64,000 nucleotides of DNA, taken from Sva-07 sp963715825 (lineage in GTDB: Bacteria; Actinomycetota; Acidimicrobiia; Acidimicrobiales; Ilumatobacteraceae). This document shows, one piece after another, positions 16,041 to 23,964 of this stretch. The stretch lies in assembly GCA_963715825.1 (NCBI GenBank), contig CAVQSI010000041.1, positions 372,001-436,000 of the forward strand, given 5' to 3'. The notes under the pieces are model-generated. The model worked only from the letters and a program-made list of their open reading frames with translations. It had not been told where the DNA came from and searched no databases. Numbering within the stretch: position 1 is the stretch's first letter; the number at the start of each line of letters is the position of its first letter. The position numbers were made by a program, and so were the translations under genes.

Positions 16041-16856
16041 TCACCCCGGCCCGCACGAACTCGTCGAACCACTGCGCTGGCGGGCGGCCTCGAACACGAG
16101 CACGGTCGTCGCCATCGCCACGTTGAGCGATTCACTTCGACCGGCGTGCGGGATCGTCACCCAGCGTTGGACGGGCCCGGTGCCATCGGCCCACTCCGTG
16201 GGAAGTCCAGCGGCTTCGTTGCCCATCACCAGCGCGACGCGGCCACTCCAGTCGGCGTCGGTGTAGACCTCAACGGTCCGATCGACGGCATCGTGACTGG
16301 TCGTACCGATCGCGGTGAGGCCCGATGCGACCACGTCGTCGAGCGACCCCTCGACCACCGGCACGTGGAACAGCGCACCTGCAGACGCACGGACGACTTT
16401 CGGGTTGTACGGATCGACGCTGCCGCTGGTGAGCACGATCAGGTCGGCACCGGATGCTTCGGCCGAGCGCAGGATGGTGCCGAGGTTGCCGGGGTCGGTG
16501 ATGCGGTCGAGCACCACGACGAACGACGCACGGGCGAGCAGTTCCGCGATCGGGCCGTGGTCGCGCATCCGCACGATGGCAATCGGGTTCTGCGGTGTCT
16601 GGGTCGAGGCGACCCGCTCGAGGACGCCGTCGGCCAGTTCGAACACCGGCCCGGCGCCCTCGATGCCGGGCTGCACCACGTCATCGGACTCAGCGGCGAC
16701 GAACTGCGCCTCGCACTCCCAGCCCGCAGTCACCGCCTCGGCGACGAGCACCGGCCCCTCGACGACGAAACGACCGTCGTCGTGACGCGAACTGCGACGC
16801 CCGATCAGGCGCCGCAGTTGCTGTACCCGTGAATTGTTGAACGCCAGCGCACTCAT
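16041..16856 (-). CDS. SpoU/TrmH-family 23S rRNA methyltransferase (TsnR-like), 3' end possibly frameshifted
   Basis: Transfers methyl from SAM to a ribose 2'-OH of rRNA. 271 aa as read. The knotted SPOUT motifs are TDPGNLGTILRSAEASGAD, LVMGNEAAGLP and IPHAGRSESLNVAMA. The neighbourhood (infC-rpmI-rplT upstream, pheST beyond) matches tsnR in mycobacteria. The read C-terminus RSGSTSSCGPG is odd; a one-base correction near 16075 gives WFDEFVRAGVTS ending in a GTGA overlap with the next gene, so an indel is likely. Confidence 0.85.
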   Translation of the reverse strand: MSALAFNNSRVQQLRRLIGRRSSRHDDGRFVVEGPVLVAEAVTAGWECEAQFVAAESDDVVQPGIEGAGPVFELADGVLERVASTQTPQNPIAIVRMRDHGPIAELLARASFVVVLDRITDPGNLGTILRSAEASGADLIVLTSGSVDPYNPKVVRASAGALFHVPVVEGSLDDVVASGLTAIGTTSHDAVDRTVEVYTDADWSGRVALVMGNEAAGLPTEWADGTGPVQRWVTIPHAGRSESLNVAMATTVLVFEAARQRSGSTSSCGPG

Positions 16857-16873
16857 CGTGCATCAGTGTGGCT

Positions 16874-16903
16874 GGTGACGCGGCGCCTGGCACCGGCGTC
16901 ACC
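16874..16903 (-). terminator. Hairpin after rplT
   Basis: GGTGACGC (16874-16881) pairs with GCGTCACC (16896-16903). It lies 3 bp past the rplT stop and before the methyltransferase start. There is no T-tract. Eighteen bases (CTGGCACCGGCGTCACCG) recur in the hairpin at 57308-57332, which suggests a shared terminator-like element. Confidence 0.45.
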
Positions 16904-16906
16904 GGT

Positions 16907-17263
16907 TCAGGCGAGCGCGCCCTTGGCGGTCTCGACAAGCTTGCCGAATGCGGCCGGGTCGGTGATCGCGAGGTCCGAGAGGATCTTGCGGTCGACTTCG
17001 ATGCCGGCGGCGTTCAGGCCGGCAATGAACCGGCTGTAGCTCATGTCGTGCTGACGGGTCCCGGCGTTGATGCGCTGGATCCACAAGCGACGCATCTCGC
17101 CTTTGCGGGCGCGACGGTCACGGAAGGCATAGTTGCCCGACCGCATGACCTGTTCGTTGGCGGCCCGGAACGAACGGCTCTTGTTGCCGTAGTAGCCCTT
17201 GGCCTGCTTCAGTACCTTCTTGTGCCGCTTCTTCGATGCGACACCACGCTTCACACGTGCCAT
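16907..17263 (-). CDS. rplT: 50S ribosomal protein L20
   Basis: Binds 23S rRNA early in large-subunit assembly. 118 aa, standard. MARVKRGVASKKRHKKVLK and the RRLWIQRINAGTRQHDMSYS region are diagnostic. Third gene of infC-rpmI-rplT, 49 bp after rpmI. Confidence 0.99.
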   Translation of the reverse strand: MARVKRGVASKKRHKKVLKQAKGYYGNKSRSFRAANEQVMRSGNYAFRDRRARKGEMRRLWIQRINAGTRQHDMSYSRFIAGLNAAGIEVDRKILSDLAITDPAAFGKLVETAKGALA

Positions 17264-17312
17264 TTCGATTCCTCCTCGGAACGTTCGGTCGGGGCGAACC
17301 CCGGGTTGCTAC

Positions 17313-17510
17313 TCAGCGCTCGGCGAGGAGGCGCTTGATCTTCTTCGTGTCGCTCGGATGCACGTCGGCATCACGATCGAGGCGATGCTTGCGCGAGGAC
17401 GTCTTGTACTCGAACTTGTGCTGGTTGTTCTGCTGCTCGTGACGCAGCTTGCCGGTTCCGGTCTTCTTGAACCGCTTAGCTGCCGTCTTCGACGTTTTCA
17501 TCTTCGGCAT
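17313..17510 (-). CDS. rpmI: 50S ribosomal protein L35
   Basis: 65 aa from ATG 17510 (MPKMKTSKTAAKRFKKTGTG), the conserved start of L35. The start lies inside the last 35 bp of infC, so the two reading frames overlap; the longer upstream frame is rejected because L35 always starts MPK/MK. Confidence 0.98.
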   Translation of the reverse strand: MPKMKTSKTAAKRFKKTGTGKLRHEQQNNQHKFEYKTSSRKHRLDRDADVHPSDTKKIKRLLAER

Positions 17511-18144
17511 CGGATACTCCTTCTGATTGTTCGCTGGCGGCTGCCTCACGCTCGGCGTCGGCTTTGGCCTGACGCTCGGCTTCGGCCGCTGCCTTCTTGA
17601 TCGCCTCTTGGGCCTGCTTGTCCGGTGACAACGTCATCGACATGCTGCGCCCCTCGAGGCGAGCTTGCGTGTCGACTTTCGCTGCCGGACCCACCGCTTC
17701 GAGCACGTCGTCGAGAATCTTCGACCCGAGCTCGGGGTGTGCCATCTCGCGACCACGGAACTGCAAGGTGATCTTGACCTTGTGGCCCTCTTCGATGAAG
17801 CGGATCACGTTGCGTGTCTTGGTGTCGAAGTCGCCCTTGCCGATCTTCGGCCGGTACTTCACTTCCTTCACCGACACGTTGGTCGACTTCTTGCGTGCTT
17901 CCTTTGCCTTCTGGCCCTCTTCGTACTTGAACTTGCCGTAATCCATGATTCGGCAAACCGGAGGGTTGGCGTTCGGGGCCACCTCGACCAAGTCGAGTTC
18001 GAGACCTCGGGCCATTCTCAGCGCATCGGGAACGGCCTTGATTCCGAGTTGATCCCCGGTCGGCCCGATGAGTCGGACTTCACGAGATCGGATGCGGTCG
18101 TTCACGCGGTGCTGGTCGCCCCGGTTGTCTGGTCGCGGTGCTAT
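17476..18144 (-). CDS. infC: Translation initiation factor IF-3, apparent ATA start
   Basis: Binds the 30S subunit, blocks 50S joining and checks the start codon. The core is VNDRIRSREVRLIGPTGDQ, VEVAPNANPPVCRIMDYGK and VKITLQFRGREMAHPELG. An acidic, Ala/Glu-rich tail of about 50 residues follows. GTG 18105 has only a weak Shine-Dalgarno. Extending upstream gives IAPRPDNRGDQHR from ATA 18144, which has AGGAG (18154-18158) at a perfect 9-nt spacing. infC is known for rare AUU/AUC/AUA starts used in autoregulation, so I prefer 18144 (222 aa). Confidence 0.9.
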   Translation of the reverse strand: MAPRPDNRGDQHRVNDRIRSREVRLIGPTGDQLGIKAVPDALRMARGLELDLVEVAPNANPPVCRIMDYGKFKYEEGQKAKEARKKSTNVSVKEVKYRPKIGKGDFDTKTRNVIRFIEEGHKVKITLQFRGREMAHPELGSKILDDVLEAVGPAAKVDTQARLEGRSMSMTLSPDKQAQEAIKKAAAEAERQAKADAEREAAASEQSEGVSDAEDENVEDGS

Positions 18145-18373
18145 GGCTGATCACTCCTGTGCAATGGGCCTCCCCAGTGTCTGAATATGTTGGCGCTCGA
18201 CGCGAACCGCACGCGGAGCGACCCGACACTGGCCGGCGGCGTCCTCATCGGACCCGACGACCGGGGGCTGGTCTCAGCCTTGTGACCCGGACGCACGGTG
18301 TCCCTCTCGGGAGATGTGGCCGGGTGGGGGTCTCCCCCACTTCGCCTCAATTGTGGTCGGTAGGGTACCGCAC
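18145..18373. promoter_or_regulatory. Divergent upstream region of infC and the DUF1844-like gene
   Basis: 229 bp. It contains the infC Shine-Dalgarno (18154-18158, minus strand), a hairpin GTGGGGG-TCT-CCCCCAC at 18324-18340 and the -10 box of the rightward gene. The hairpin would lie in the infC 5' untranslated RNA or at its promoter; whether it regulates is unknown. Confidence 0.4.
18361..18366 (+). promoter_or_regulatory. -10-like box TAGGGT, leaderless DUF1844-like gene
   Basis: TAGGGT ends 7 nt before GTG 18374, in the sequence GGTAGGGT also found before rpoZ. This spacing supports GTG 18374 as the start. Confidence 0.45.
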
Positions 18374-18763
18374 GTGACTGACGAAACCTCTGACGCCGCA
18401 TTCGACGACGACCTCGATGGACTCGATGACCTCGACGACCTCGACCCGGAGACCGCAGATGCCCTCGCCGACGCCGAGCGGGCGATGCAGGAGGCCAGGG
18501 AACGTCTTGCCCAGGTTCCTGCCGAGATCGTCGTCACCAACCACGTGATGGGGCTGTACGAGTTGGCGGCGATCCACCTGTCGGCGTCACCACCGGATCT
18601 GCATCAGTCGGTGCTGGCCATCGATGCGGTGGCGTGTCTCGTCGATGGACTCGGCGAGCGGCTCGGCGAGGACTATCCCACCATGCTCGACGCCCTCAAC
18701 AACATTCGCCTCGCATTCGTCCAGATCAAGGGCCAAGTCGCTTCGGAGCCGACGACCGACTGA
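18374..18763 (+). CDS. DUF1844-like small protein
   Basis: 129 aa. A very acidic start (runs of Asp with Leu, residues 8-30) precedes a helical domain (TNHVMGLYELAAIHLS, then HQSVLAIDAVACLVDGLGERL, a DUF1844-like pattern). Genes of this family often flank infC-rpmI-rplT in actinobacteria, as here. Function unknown. Confidence 0.65.
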   Translation: MTDETSDAAFDDDLDGLDDLDDLDPETADALADAERAMQEARERLAQVPAEIVVTNHVMGLYELAAIHLSASPPDLHQSVLAIDAVACLVDGLGERLGEDYPTMLDALNNIRLAFVQIKGQVASEPTTD

Positions 18764-18835
18764 CACCCGCCCGAAACGGCGCGCCAGCGTTGCGCTGCGC
18801 GCAACGACTGCGAGGTTCTCGGTGGGGTTCGGGCG

Positions 18836-19147
18836 TCAGCCGGACCGGTTGAAACGGCCGGTCGGGGCGTTGCGCACTCGGTCGTCGACCACGGTGACGC
18901 CCTCGGCGCGCAGCAGTGCTCGCTGTTCGTCGGGATGGGCGCTGACGATGCGGCCCGCAGCGTTCACGACCCGCCACCAGGGAACCTCGACGTCGGTCGT
19001 GGCCAGGATGCGGCCGACGAGCCGCGACTGCTTCGCGTAGCCGGCGACGTCGGCGACGTCGCCGTAGGTCGTCACCTCGCCCTCGCGGAGTGCCATCAGC
19101 ACGTCGAGGATCCGCTGCTCGCGTTCGACGCGCAGATCGTCGCTCAC
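18836..19147 (-). CDS. Alkyltransferase-like protein (ATL), MGMT family without the catalytic Cys
   Basis: 103 aa. It matches the DNA-binding domain of O6-alkylguanine transferases: EGEVTTYGDVADVAGY, SRLVGRILATT, then PWWRVVNAAGRIV. The active-site motif PCHR reads PWWR, so it cannot accept alkyl groups. ATL proteins bind O6-alkylguanine, flip and bend the DNA and hand it to nucleotide-excision repair. The GTG overlaps the cold-shock-like gene stop (GTGA). Confidence 0.92.
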   Translation of the reverse strand: MSDDLRVEREQRILDVLMALREGEVTTYGDVADVAGYAKQSRLVGRILATTDVEVPWWRVVNAAGRIVSAHPDEQRALLRAEGVTVVDDRVRNAPTGRFNRSG

Positions 19148-19362
19148 GGACGGATGTTGCCAGCTTCCCAGCGACCGAACTTGGCGAGCAGGTCGAAGCT
19201 CACCTCGGTGCCGACGTCGATCGAGCGCGATCCGTCGGCGATCTCGATGCAGTGGAACGGATGCTCCTGGCCGTCGATCGAGCTGATCGTGCCCAGCCCA
19301 GCAGCGTCGTCGAACGCGGTCACCGCACCCCGACGACCGGTTCCGCGTGCGAGTTCGGTCAC
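19144..19362 (-). CDS. Small cold-shock-domain-like protein
   Basis: 72 aa. GRRGAVTAFDDAAGLGTISS followed by HPFHCIEIADGSRSIDVG resembles the five-strand OB-fold of cold-shock proteins, with FHC in place of the second RNA-binding motif (usually FFHxS). GTG 19362 overlaps the hisG stop. Nucleic-acid binding is inferred from fold only. Confidence 0.7.
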   Translation of the reverse strand: MTELARGTGRRGAVTAFDDAAGLGTISSIDGQEHPFHCIEIADGSRSIDVGTEVSFDLLAKFGRWEAGNIRP

Positions 19363-20231
19363 GGCACGATCTTGGCGATCGGCATCTCGACGAGATCGGT
19401 GGCGCCGGCGTCGCGCAGTGCGGGGATCACCAGGTTGATCATCTTCTTCTCGACCACCGACTCGACGGCATACCCGCCGCCGGCAAGCGGCGACATCGTC
19501 GGCGACTTCATCGACGGCAGTACCGCCAGCACGGCGTCGCGGTGCTCCTCGGTGACGTTGAGCTTGAGCAGCACACGGCCGCGGGCATCGAGCACACCGT
19601 TGAGCAGGGTCATGATCTGCTCCATCGCCTTGGCCTTCTCCGGGTCCTTCAGCGACTCGGGGTTGGCGACGACCTCGGTGTAGCTGAGCATGATCGTGTC
19701 GATCACCTTGAGTCCTGCGGCGCGCAGGGCGCGGCCAGTCTCGGTGATCTCGACCACGCAGTCGGCGATGTCGGGGATCTTGGCCTCGGTCGCCCCGTAC
19801 GACAACCGCACCTGGGCGTCGACGCCGTGGTCGGCGAAGAACCGCTTGGTGAGCTCGGGATACTCCGACTGGACGCGGACGCCACTCGGCAGGTCCTCGA
19901 CTCGGGTCGCGGGGCTGTCGCCCGCAACAGCGACAACGAGCTTGATCGGGTTGCTGGTGGCCTTGGAGTACTTGAGCTCGCCGAGGCTCTCGACGACGCT
20001 GCCGGTCTCCTCGACCCAGTCACGCCCGGTGATGCCGACGTCGAAGAGCCCCTCGGCGACGTACATCGGGATCTCCTGGGGCCGCAGGATGCGCACCGAG
20101 TCGATCCGCGGGTCGTCGATCGTCGCCTGGTAGTCGACCGTCGAGGACCGATGCACGGGCAGGTCCGCCTGCTCGAACAGATCGAGCGTCGCCTTCTCCA
20201 GCGAACCTTTCGGGAGGACCAGTCGCAGCAT
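19359..20231 (-). CDS. hisG: ATP phosphoribosyltransferase, long form
   Basis: First step of histidine synthesis: ATP plus PRPP. 290 aa, the long form with a C-terminal regulatory domain (about the last 80 residues, including SPTMSPLAGGGYAVESVV), which in homologues binds histidine. LRLVLPKGSLEKATL, DVGITGRDWVEE and the PRPP-site region DCVVEITETGRAL are present. ATG 20231 has TAGCCT 8 nt upstream. Other his genes are not nearby; hisE, often its partner, is absent here. Confidence 0.97.
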   Translation of the reverse strand: MLRLVLPKGSLEKATLDLFEQADLPVHRSSTVDYQATIDDPRIDSVRILRPQEIPMYVAEGLFDVGITGRDWVEETGSVVESLGELKYSKATSNPIKLVVAVAGDSPATRVEDLPSGVRVQSEYPELTKRFFADHGVDAQVRLSYGATEAKIPDIADCVVEITETGRALRAAGLKVIDTIMLSYTEVVANPESLKDPEKAKAMEQIMTLLNGVLDARGRVLLKLNVTEEHRDAVLAVLPSMKSPTMSPLAGGGYAVESVVEKKMINLVIPALRDAGATDLVEMPIAKIVP

Positions 20232-20239
20232 GACCGTCG

Positions 20240-20245
20240 AGGCTA
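20240..20245 (-). promoter_or_regulatory. -10-like box TAGCCT, leaderless hisG
   Basis: TAGCCT (minus strand) ends 8 nt before the hisG ATG at 20231, inside the 99-bp mog-hisG gap. No -35 was identified. Confidence 0.45.
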
Positions 20246-20271
20246 CCTGCGACCCTCTCCCCCAGCCCCCG

Positions 20272-20325
20272 ACGTTTGTGCGCAGCTTCGGGTGACCCGG
20301 CCCACCCGGAGTGCAACGCAAACGT
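20272..20325. repeat. Nested inverted repeats between mog and hisG
   Basis: Outer arms ACGTTTG (20272-20278) and CAAACGT (20319-20325) enclose an inner stem CGGGTG (20289-20294) / CACCCG (20303-20308). On the minus strand it follows the mog stop within 6 bp and ends 26 bp upstream of the hisG -10 box, so it may terminate mog transcription or act as an operator. Confidence 0.45.
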
Positions 20326-20330
20326 GGTGG

Positions 20331-20828
20331 TCAGTGGGAGGTGTCGGTGTCGGCGAGGAGGCGCAGGGCGTGCGGGAGGACGTCGATGACGGCGTCGAGC
20401 TGTTCGACGCAGCCCTTGGTGCTCCCGGGGGTGTTGACGATGATCGCCTGATCTCGGACGCCGGCCATGCCGCGCGACAGCCGCCCGAGCGGGTTGCACA
20501 GCCGCATCGCCTCGGCGAGTCCGGGAGCCTCACGTTCGACGACGGCGCGGGTGCCCTCGGGCGTCTGGTCGCGCGGCGCGAAGCCGGTCCCGCCGGTCGA
20601 CACCACCAGGCCGGCGAAGCCGTCGCACATCTCGATCAACGCCGTCGCCACCGCCTCGGCACCGTCCGCAGTGACCCGATGGTCCACGACGTCGAAGCCG
20701 TTCGCCGTGAGATGCTCGACGAGCGCACGCCCGCTGAGGTCGTCGCGGGTTCCGTGCGCCACACCGTCGCTGACGGTCAGCACCTTCGCGTGCGGACGGG
20801 CGGCCACGGCGTTCGGCGATTCGCTCAC
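20331..20828 (-). CDS. MogA/MoaB-type molybdopterin adenylyltransferase family protein
   Basis: 165 aa. KVLTVSDGVAHGTRDDLSG, GLVVSTGGTGFAPRDQTPEG and the serine-rich binding loop VNTPGSTKGCVEQLDAV are diagnostic. The family adenylates molybdopterin before molybdenum insertion, or is its MoaB relative. The GTG overlaps the rsmB stop. mobA at 59115 is the only other Moco gene in the window. Confidence 0.92.
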   Translation of the reverse strand: MSESPNAVAARPHAKVLTVSDGVAHGTRDDLSGRALVEHLTANGFDVVDHRVTADGAEAVATALIEMCDGFAGLVVSTGGTGFAPRDQTPEGTRAVVEREAPGLAEAMRLCNPLGRLSRGMAGVRDQAIIVNTPGSTKGCVEQLDAVIDVLPHALRLLADTDTSH

Positions 20829-21961
20829 GAGGTCCGACGGTACCGAATCATCACCATGCCGTCGGTGTCGGCATCGTGGGGCAGCACGCGCCAGCCCTGC
20901 CGGAACGGCCGCCAGGTGCCGACCGGCGGCGGGGTGTCGTCGACCGTGAACCCGGAGGGGGTCGCGTGGTCGACGGACTCGGCGGCGGTGATCGTGCACA
21001 CGCTGTAGACCAGCCGGCCGCCGGGGCGCACCAGCGTCGCTGCGGACTCGAGCAGTCGGTGCTGCAGCGCCGCGAGCTCGGTGACGTCGCCGGGCTGGAT
21101 CCGCCAGCGGGCGTCCGCCCGACGCCGCAGTGCGCCGAGCCCGGAGCACGGCGCATCGAGCAGCACAGCATCGAACGCACCTGCCCGGTACGGCGGCTCG
21201 ACGCCGTCGGCGGCCACAACAGGGAGGTCGAGCCCCAGCGTTCGGACGTTGTCGGCCACCAGGCGGGCCCGGCCGATGCGCTGGTCGCTGGCGACCACGA
21301 CGACCCCGTCGGCCGCCATCGCGGTCGCCTTGCCACCCGGTGCGGCGCACACGTCGAGCACCAACTCGCCGCTGGTCGCCTCGACGGCCGCAGCGACCCA
21401 CTGCGACGACACGTCCTGCACGTAGCCGTCGGCACGTTCCGTGACCGGCGGCGCCTGGTTCATCCGTTCGAGCGCCGCCACGGCGTCGTCGCCGAGCTCG
21501 GCGCGGAACACCTCGACGATCCAGTCGGGGTAGCTCAGCCGGGCACCGTCGGACGGCCACGACATCTCCGACACCGACAGCCGGGCGACCTTGCGCAGCA
21601 CGGCGTTGACGAACCCGCGGGTGCGCTTCGGGGCCAGCCCGACCGTCTCGCTCACCGCCGCGTGGGGGGCGACCCCGGCGAACACGAGCTGATACGCGCC
21701 GAGGCGCAGCACCGAACGGGTGGCGTCGTCGGGCGGCGAGGTGACGAACCGATCGACGATCGCATCACAGGCGCGGCGCATCCGGGTGGTCCCGTAGACC
21801 AGTTCGGTGACGAAGCGGCGGTCCATGTCGCCGAGCCCGGACGACGACAGCATCGGTCCGAGGACGAGGTTGGCGTAGGCGCCGTCGCTCTCGATGCGAC
21901 GCAACGCGTCGAGCGCGACGCGTCGGGCGGTCCGCTGTTGCTGGGCTGCGGTGTCGCTCAC
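20825..21961 (-). CDS. rsmB: 16S rRNA (cytosine-967-C5)-methyltransferase
   Basis: 378 aa, slightly short. An N-terminal NusB-like RNA-binding domain (about 1-130) precedes the SAM-dependent domain with DVCAAPGGKATAMAADG, LLDAPCSGLG (motif IV Cys) and VYSVCTITAAE (motif VI, catalytic Cys). It sits in the def-fmt-rsmB cluster common in bacteria, with a GTGA overlap with fmt. Confidence 0.95.
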   Translation of the reverse strand: MSDTAAQQQRTARRVALDALRRIESDGAYANLVLGPMLSSSGLGDMDRRFVTELVYGTTRMRRACDAIVDRFVTSPPDDATRSVLRLGAYQLVFAGVAPHAAVSETVGLAPKRTRGFVNAVLRKVARLSVSEMSWPSDGARLSYPDWIVEVFRAELGDDAVAALERMNQAPPVTERADGYVQDVSSQWVAAAVEATSGELVLDVCAAPGGKATAMAADGVVVVASDQRIGRARLVADNVRTLGLDLPVVAADGVEPPYRAGAFDAVLLDAPCSGLGALRRRADARWRIQPGDVTELAALQHRLLESAATLVRPGGRLVYSVCTITAAESVDHATPSGFTVDDTPPPVGTWRPFRQGWRVLPHDADTDGMVMIRYRRTS

Positions 21962-22791
21962 AGGTCGCCGAACAGTTCGTCGGATGTCGGCTGGGCGCCG
22001 TTGCGCCACGCAGCGAAGGCCATCGGCGCCTTGCCCTCGGGCTGCACCACGACCGGCACGACTCGGCCGTCGACCAGACGTGCCTCGTTGATCTTCAGCC
22101 GCTTGCCCCGGAACATCGTCCAGGCTCCACCGATGCGGATCAGGCGGTGCACCTCGACGGCGGGCAGCGTCCAGTCGATCTCGAAGTCGCCTGCGGTGAA
22201 CTTCGCGGCGTAGGTGACGTCGCCGTGTTGCGGCTCCGGCGACGTGATCCACTGTGCCAGCGGGCGATCGAGGGTGTCGACGAGCAGGCTGGCACCGACC
22301 TCGACCAGCTCGGCGCGCAGCTCGGCGGCGGTGGTCTCGGGCCCGATCGGGACCTCGCGACGTGCGTACACGCCACCGGTGTCGAGGCCCTCCTCGAGCG
22401 CCATCACACAGACGCCCGTGACGTCGTCACCGGCGAGGATCGCCCGTTCGACCGGCGCCGCCCCCCGCCAACGCGGCAGCAGCGAGAAGTGGAGGTTGAC
22501 CATCGGGAGTTCGTCGAGCACGTGCGGCTTGATGATCTGCCCGAACGCCACCACGACGCCCAACTCGGCGCCGTCGTCGCGCACGGCGCTCAGTGCGTCG
22601 TCGACATCGTGCGACACCGGCAGTCCCAGCTCGAGCGCGGCCGCCTTCACGGGGCTCGGCGCGGTGGCACTCCCCCGTCCACGCCGCTTGTCCACCCGCG
22701 TCACCACCAGCACGACCTCGTGGCCGGCATCGACGAGTGCCCGCAATGGCGCGACGGCCATGTCCGGGGTGCCGAGGTAGACGAGCTTCAC
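21958..22791 (-). CDS. fmt: Methionyl-tRNA formyltransferase
   Basis: Formylates initiator Met-tRNA using 10-formyl-THF. 277 aa, shorter than the usual 310. VKLVYLGTPDMAVAPLRAL, NLHFSLLPRWRGAAPVERAI (catalytic Asn/His region) and the GLDTGGVYAR loop are intact. The C-terminal tRNA-binding barrel is shortened. Eight bases after def. Confidence 0.97.
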   Translation of the reverse strand: MKLVYLGTPDMAVAPLRALVDAGHEVVLVVTRVDKRRGRGSATAPSPVKAAALELGLPVSHDVDDALSAVRDDGAELGVVVAFGQIIKPHVLDELPMVNLHFSLLPRWRGAAPVERAILAGDDVTGVCVMALEEGLDTGGVYARREVPIGPETTAAELRAELVEVGASLLVDTLDRPLAQWITSPEPQHGDVTYAAKFTAGDFEIDWTLPAVEVHRLIRIGGAWTMFRGKRLKINEARLVDGRVVPVVVQPEGKAPMAFAAWRNGAQPTSDELFGDL

Positions 22792-22799
22792 GCGATCGC

Positions 22800-23339
22800 T
22801 CAGCCCAGGCCGAGACGCCGCTTGATCGGGTTGCGGGCAGCCTGGCGGCTGAGCTCTTCCTCGATCCGGCGGTATTCCTTGATCGCCTCTTTGCGCTGGT
22901 CGCCCTCGAGACGGTCGAACATGAGCACACCGTTGAGGTGGTCGATCTCGTGCTGGAACATGCGCGCCTCGAGTTCGTCGGCCTCGATCTCGATGATCTC
23001 GCCGTTGAGGTCGACGCCGCGCACCAGCACGGTCTTGGGGCGGAGCATCTCGACGTACAGGCCGGGAATCGACAGGCAGCCCTCGTCGTAGACCCATTCG
23101 CCGTCGGACTCGATCACCTCGGGGTTGATGATCGCCAGCGGGTTCTCGTCGATGTCCCACACGACGACCTGCTTCTGGACCCCGATCTGCGGCGCGGCGA
23201 GCGCGATCCCGTTGCCCGAGTCGACGAGCGTGTCGAACATCGAGTCGACCAGTCGGATGACCTTGCCGTCGACGTCGTCGACCCGCGAGGCCTGGGTCTT
23301 CAGCACGGGATCGCCGTATGTCCTGATCGTGAACGACAT
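22800..23339 (-). CDS. def: Peptide deformylase
   Basis: Removes formyl from nascent protein N-termini; metal enzyme. 179 aa. Motif 1 GIALAAPQIG, motif 2 EGCLSIPG (metal Cys) and motif 3 QHEIDHLNG (metal His, catalytic Glu) are all present. In motif 1 the usual glycine (GLGLAAPQ) is Ala. ATG 23339 has TAGCCT 7 nt upstream. Confidence 0.97.
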   Translation of the reverse strand: MSFTIRTYGDPVLKTQASRVDDVDGKVIRLVDSMFDTLVDSGNGIALAAPQIGVQKQVVVWDIDENPLAIINPEVIESDGEWVYDEGCLSIPGLYVEMLRPKTVLVRGVDLNGEIIEIEADELEARMFQHEIDHLNGVLMFDRLEGDQRKEAIKEYRRIEEELSRQAARNPIKRRLGLG

Positions 23340-23346
23340 CCATGTC

Positions 23347-23352
23347 AGGCTA
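23347..23352 (-). promoter_or_regulatory. -10-like box TAGCCT, leaderless def operon
   Basis: TAGCCT on the minus strand ends 7 nt before ATG 23339, in the 19-bp gap between divergent def and the methyltransferase gene. It would drive def-fmt-rsmB-mog. Confidence 0.45.
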
Positions 23353-23358
23353 GAGGCA

Positions 23359-23964
23359 GTGTCCTCCGAGCAGTACTTCGACGACGATCCCTCCGTCGCC
23401 TCGGCGCCGCTGTTCGTCGACGTGACCCTGCCGGACACGGCGTTCGTGATGGAGACCGACCGTGGCGTGTTCTCCCACGGCCATCTCGACACGGCCACCT
23501 CGATGCTGCTGCGCGCCGACCTGCCGATCGCCTCGACGGGCGACCTGCTCGACCTCGGCTGCGGCGCCGGCCCGATCGCGCTCACCATGGCCCGCCGCTC
23601 CCCCGACGCGACCGTGTGGGCCGTCGACGTCAACACCCGAGCCCGCGAGCTCTGCACCCGCAACGCCGCACGCAACGCCCTCACGAACATCCGGGTCGCT
23701 GCCCCGTCCGAGGTCCCGCCCGAGGTGCGATTCGCGACGATCTGGTCGAACCCTCCGATCCGCATCGGCAAGGCCGCGCTCCACGACCTGCTGGAGACCT
23801 GGCTCGGCCGACTCGACCCCGCCGGCAGCGCGTCGCTGGTCGTGCAGAAGCACCTCGGCGCCGATTCGTTGCAGCGCTGGCTGACCGAACTCGGCTACCA
23901 CTGTGAGCGGGTCGGTTCGAAGGCCGGCTACCGACTGTTCACCGTGCGGGGCCGCGACGGGTGA
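23359..23964 (+). CDS. Class I SAM methyltransferase, RsmC/RlmG-like
   Basis: 201 aa from GTG 23359. The SAM loop is LLDLGCGAGPIALTMAR and the catalytic motif IWSNPPIRIG (N-P-P-Y/F/I), with LVVQKHLGADSLQRWL later. This resembles the C-terminal half of 16S rRNA m2G1207 methyltransferase; short stand-alone versions are common in Gram-positives. Exact substrate uncertain. Its stop overlaps the next GTG. Confidence 0.85.
   Translation: MSSEQYFDDDPSVASAPLFVDVTLPDTAFVMETDRGVFSHGHLDTATSMLLRADLPIASTGDLLDLGCGAGPIALTMARRSPDATVWAVDVNTRARELCTRNAARNALTNIRVAAPSEVPPEVRFATIWSNPPIRIGKAALHDLLETWLGRLDPAGSASLVVQKHLGADSLQRWLTELGYHCERVGSKAGYRLFTVRGRDG

Noticed and set aside
18324..18340. GTGGGGG-TCT-CCCCCAC hairpin as a terminator
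   Set aside because: It is between divergent starts, not after a gene on either strand, so termination is unlikely; kept only as part of the infC upstream region.
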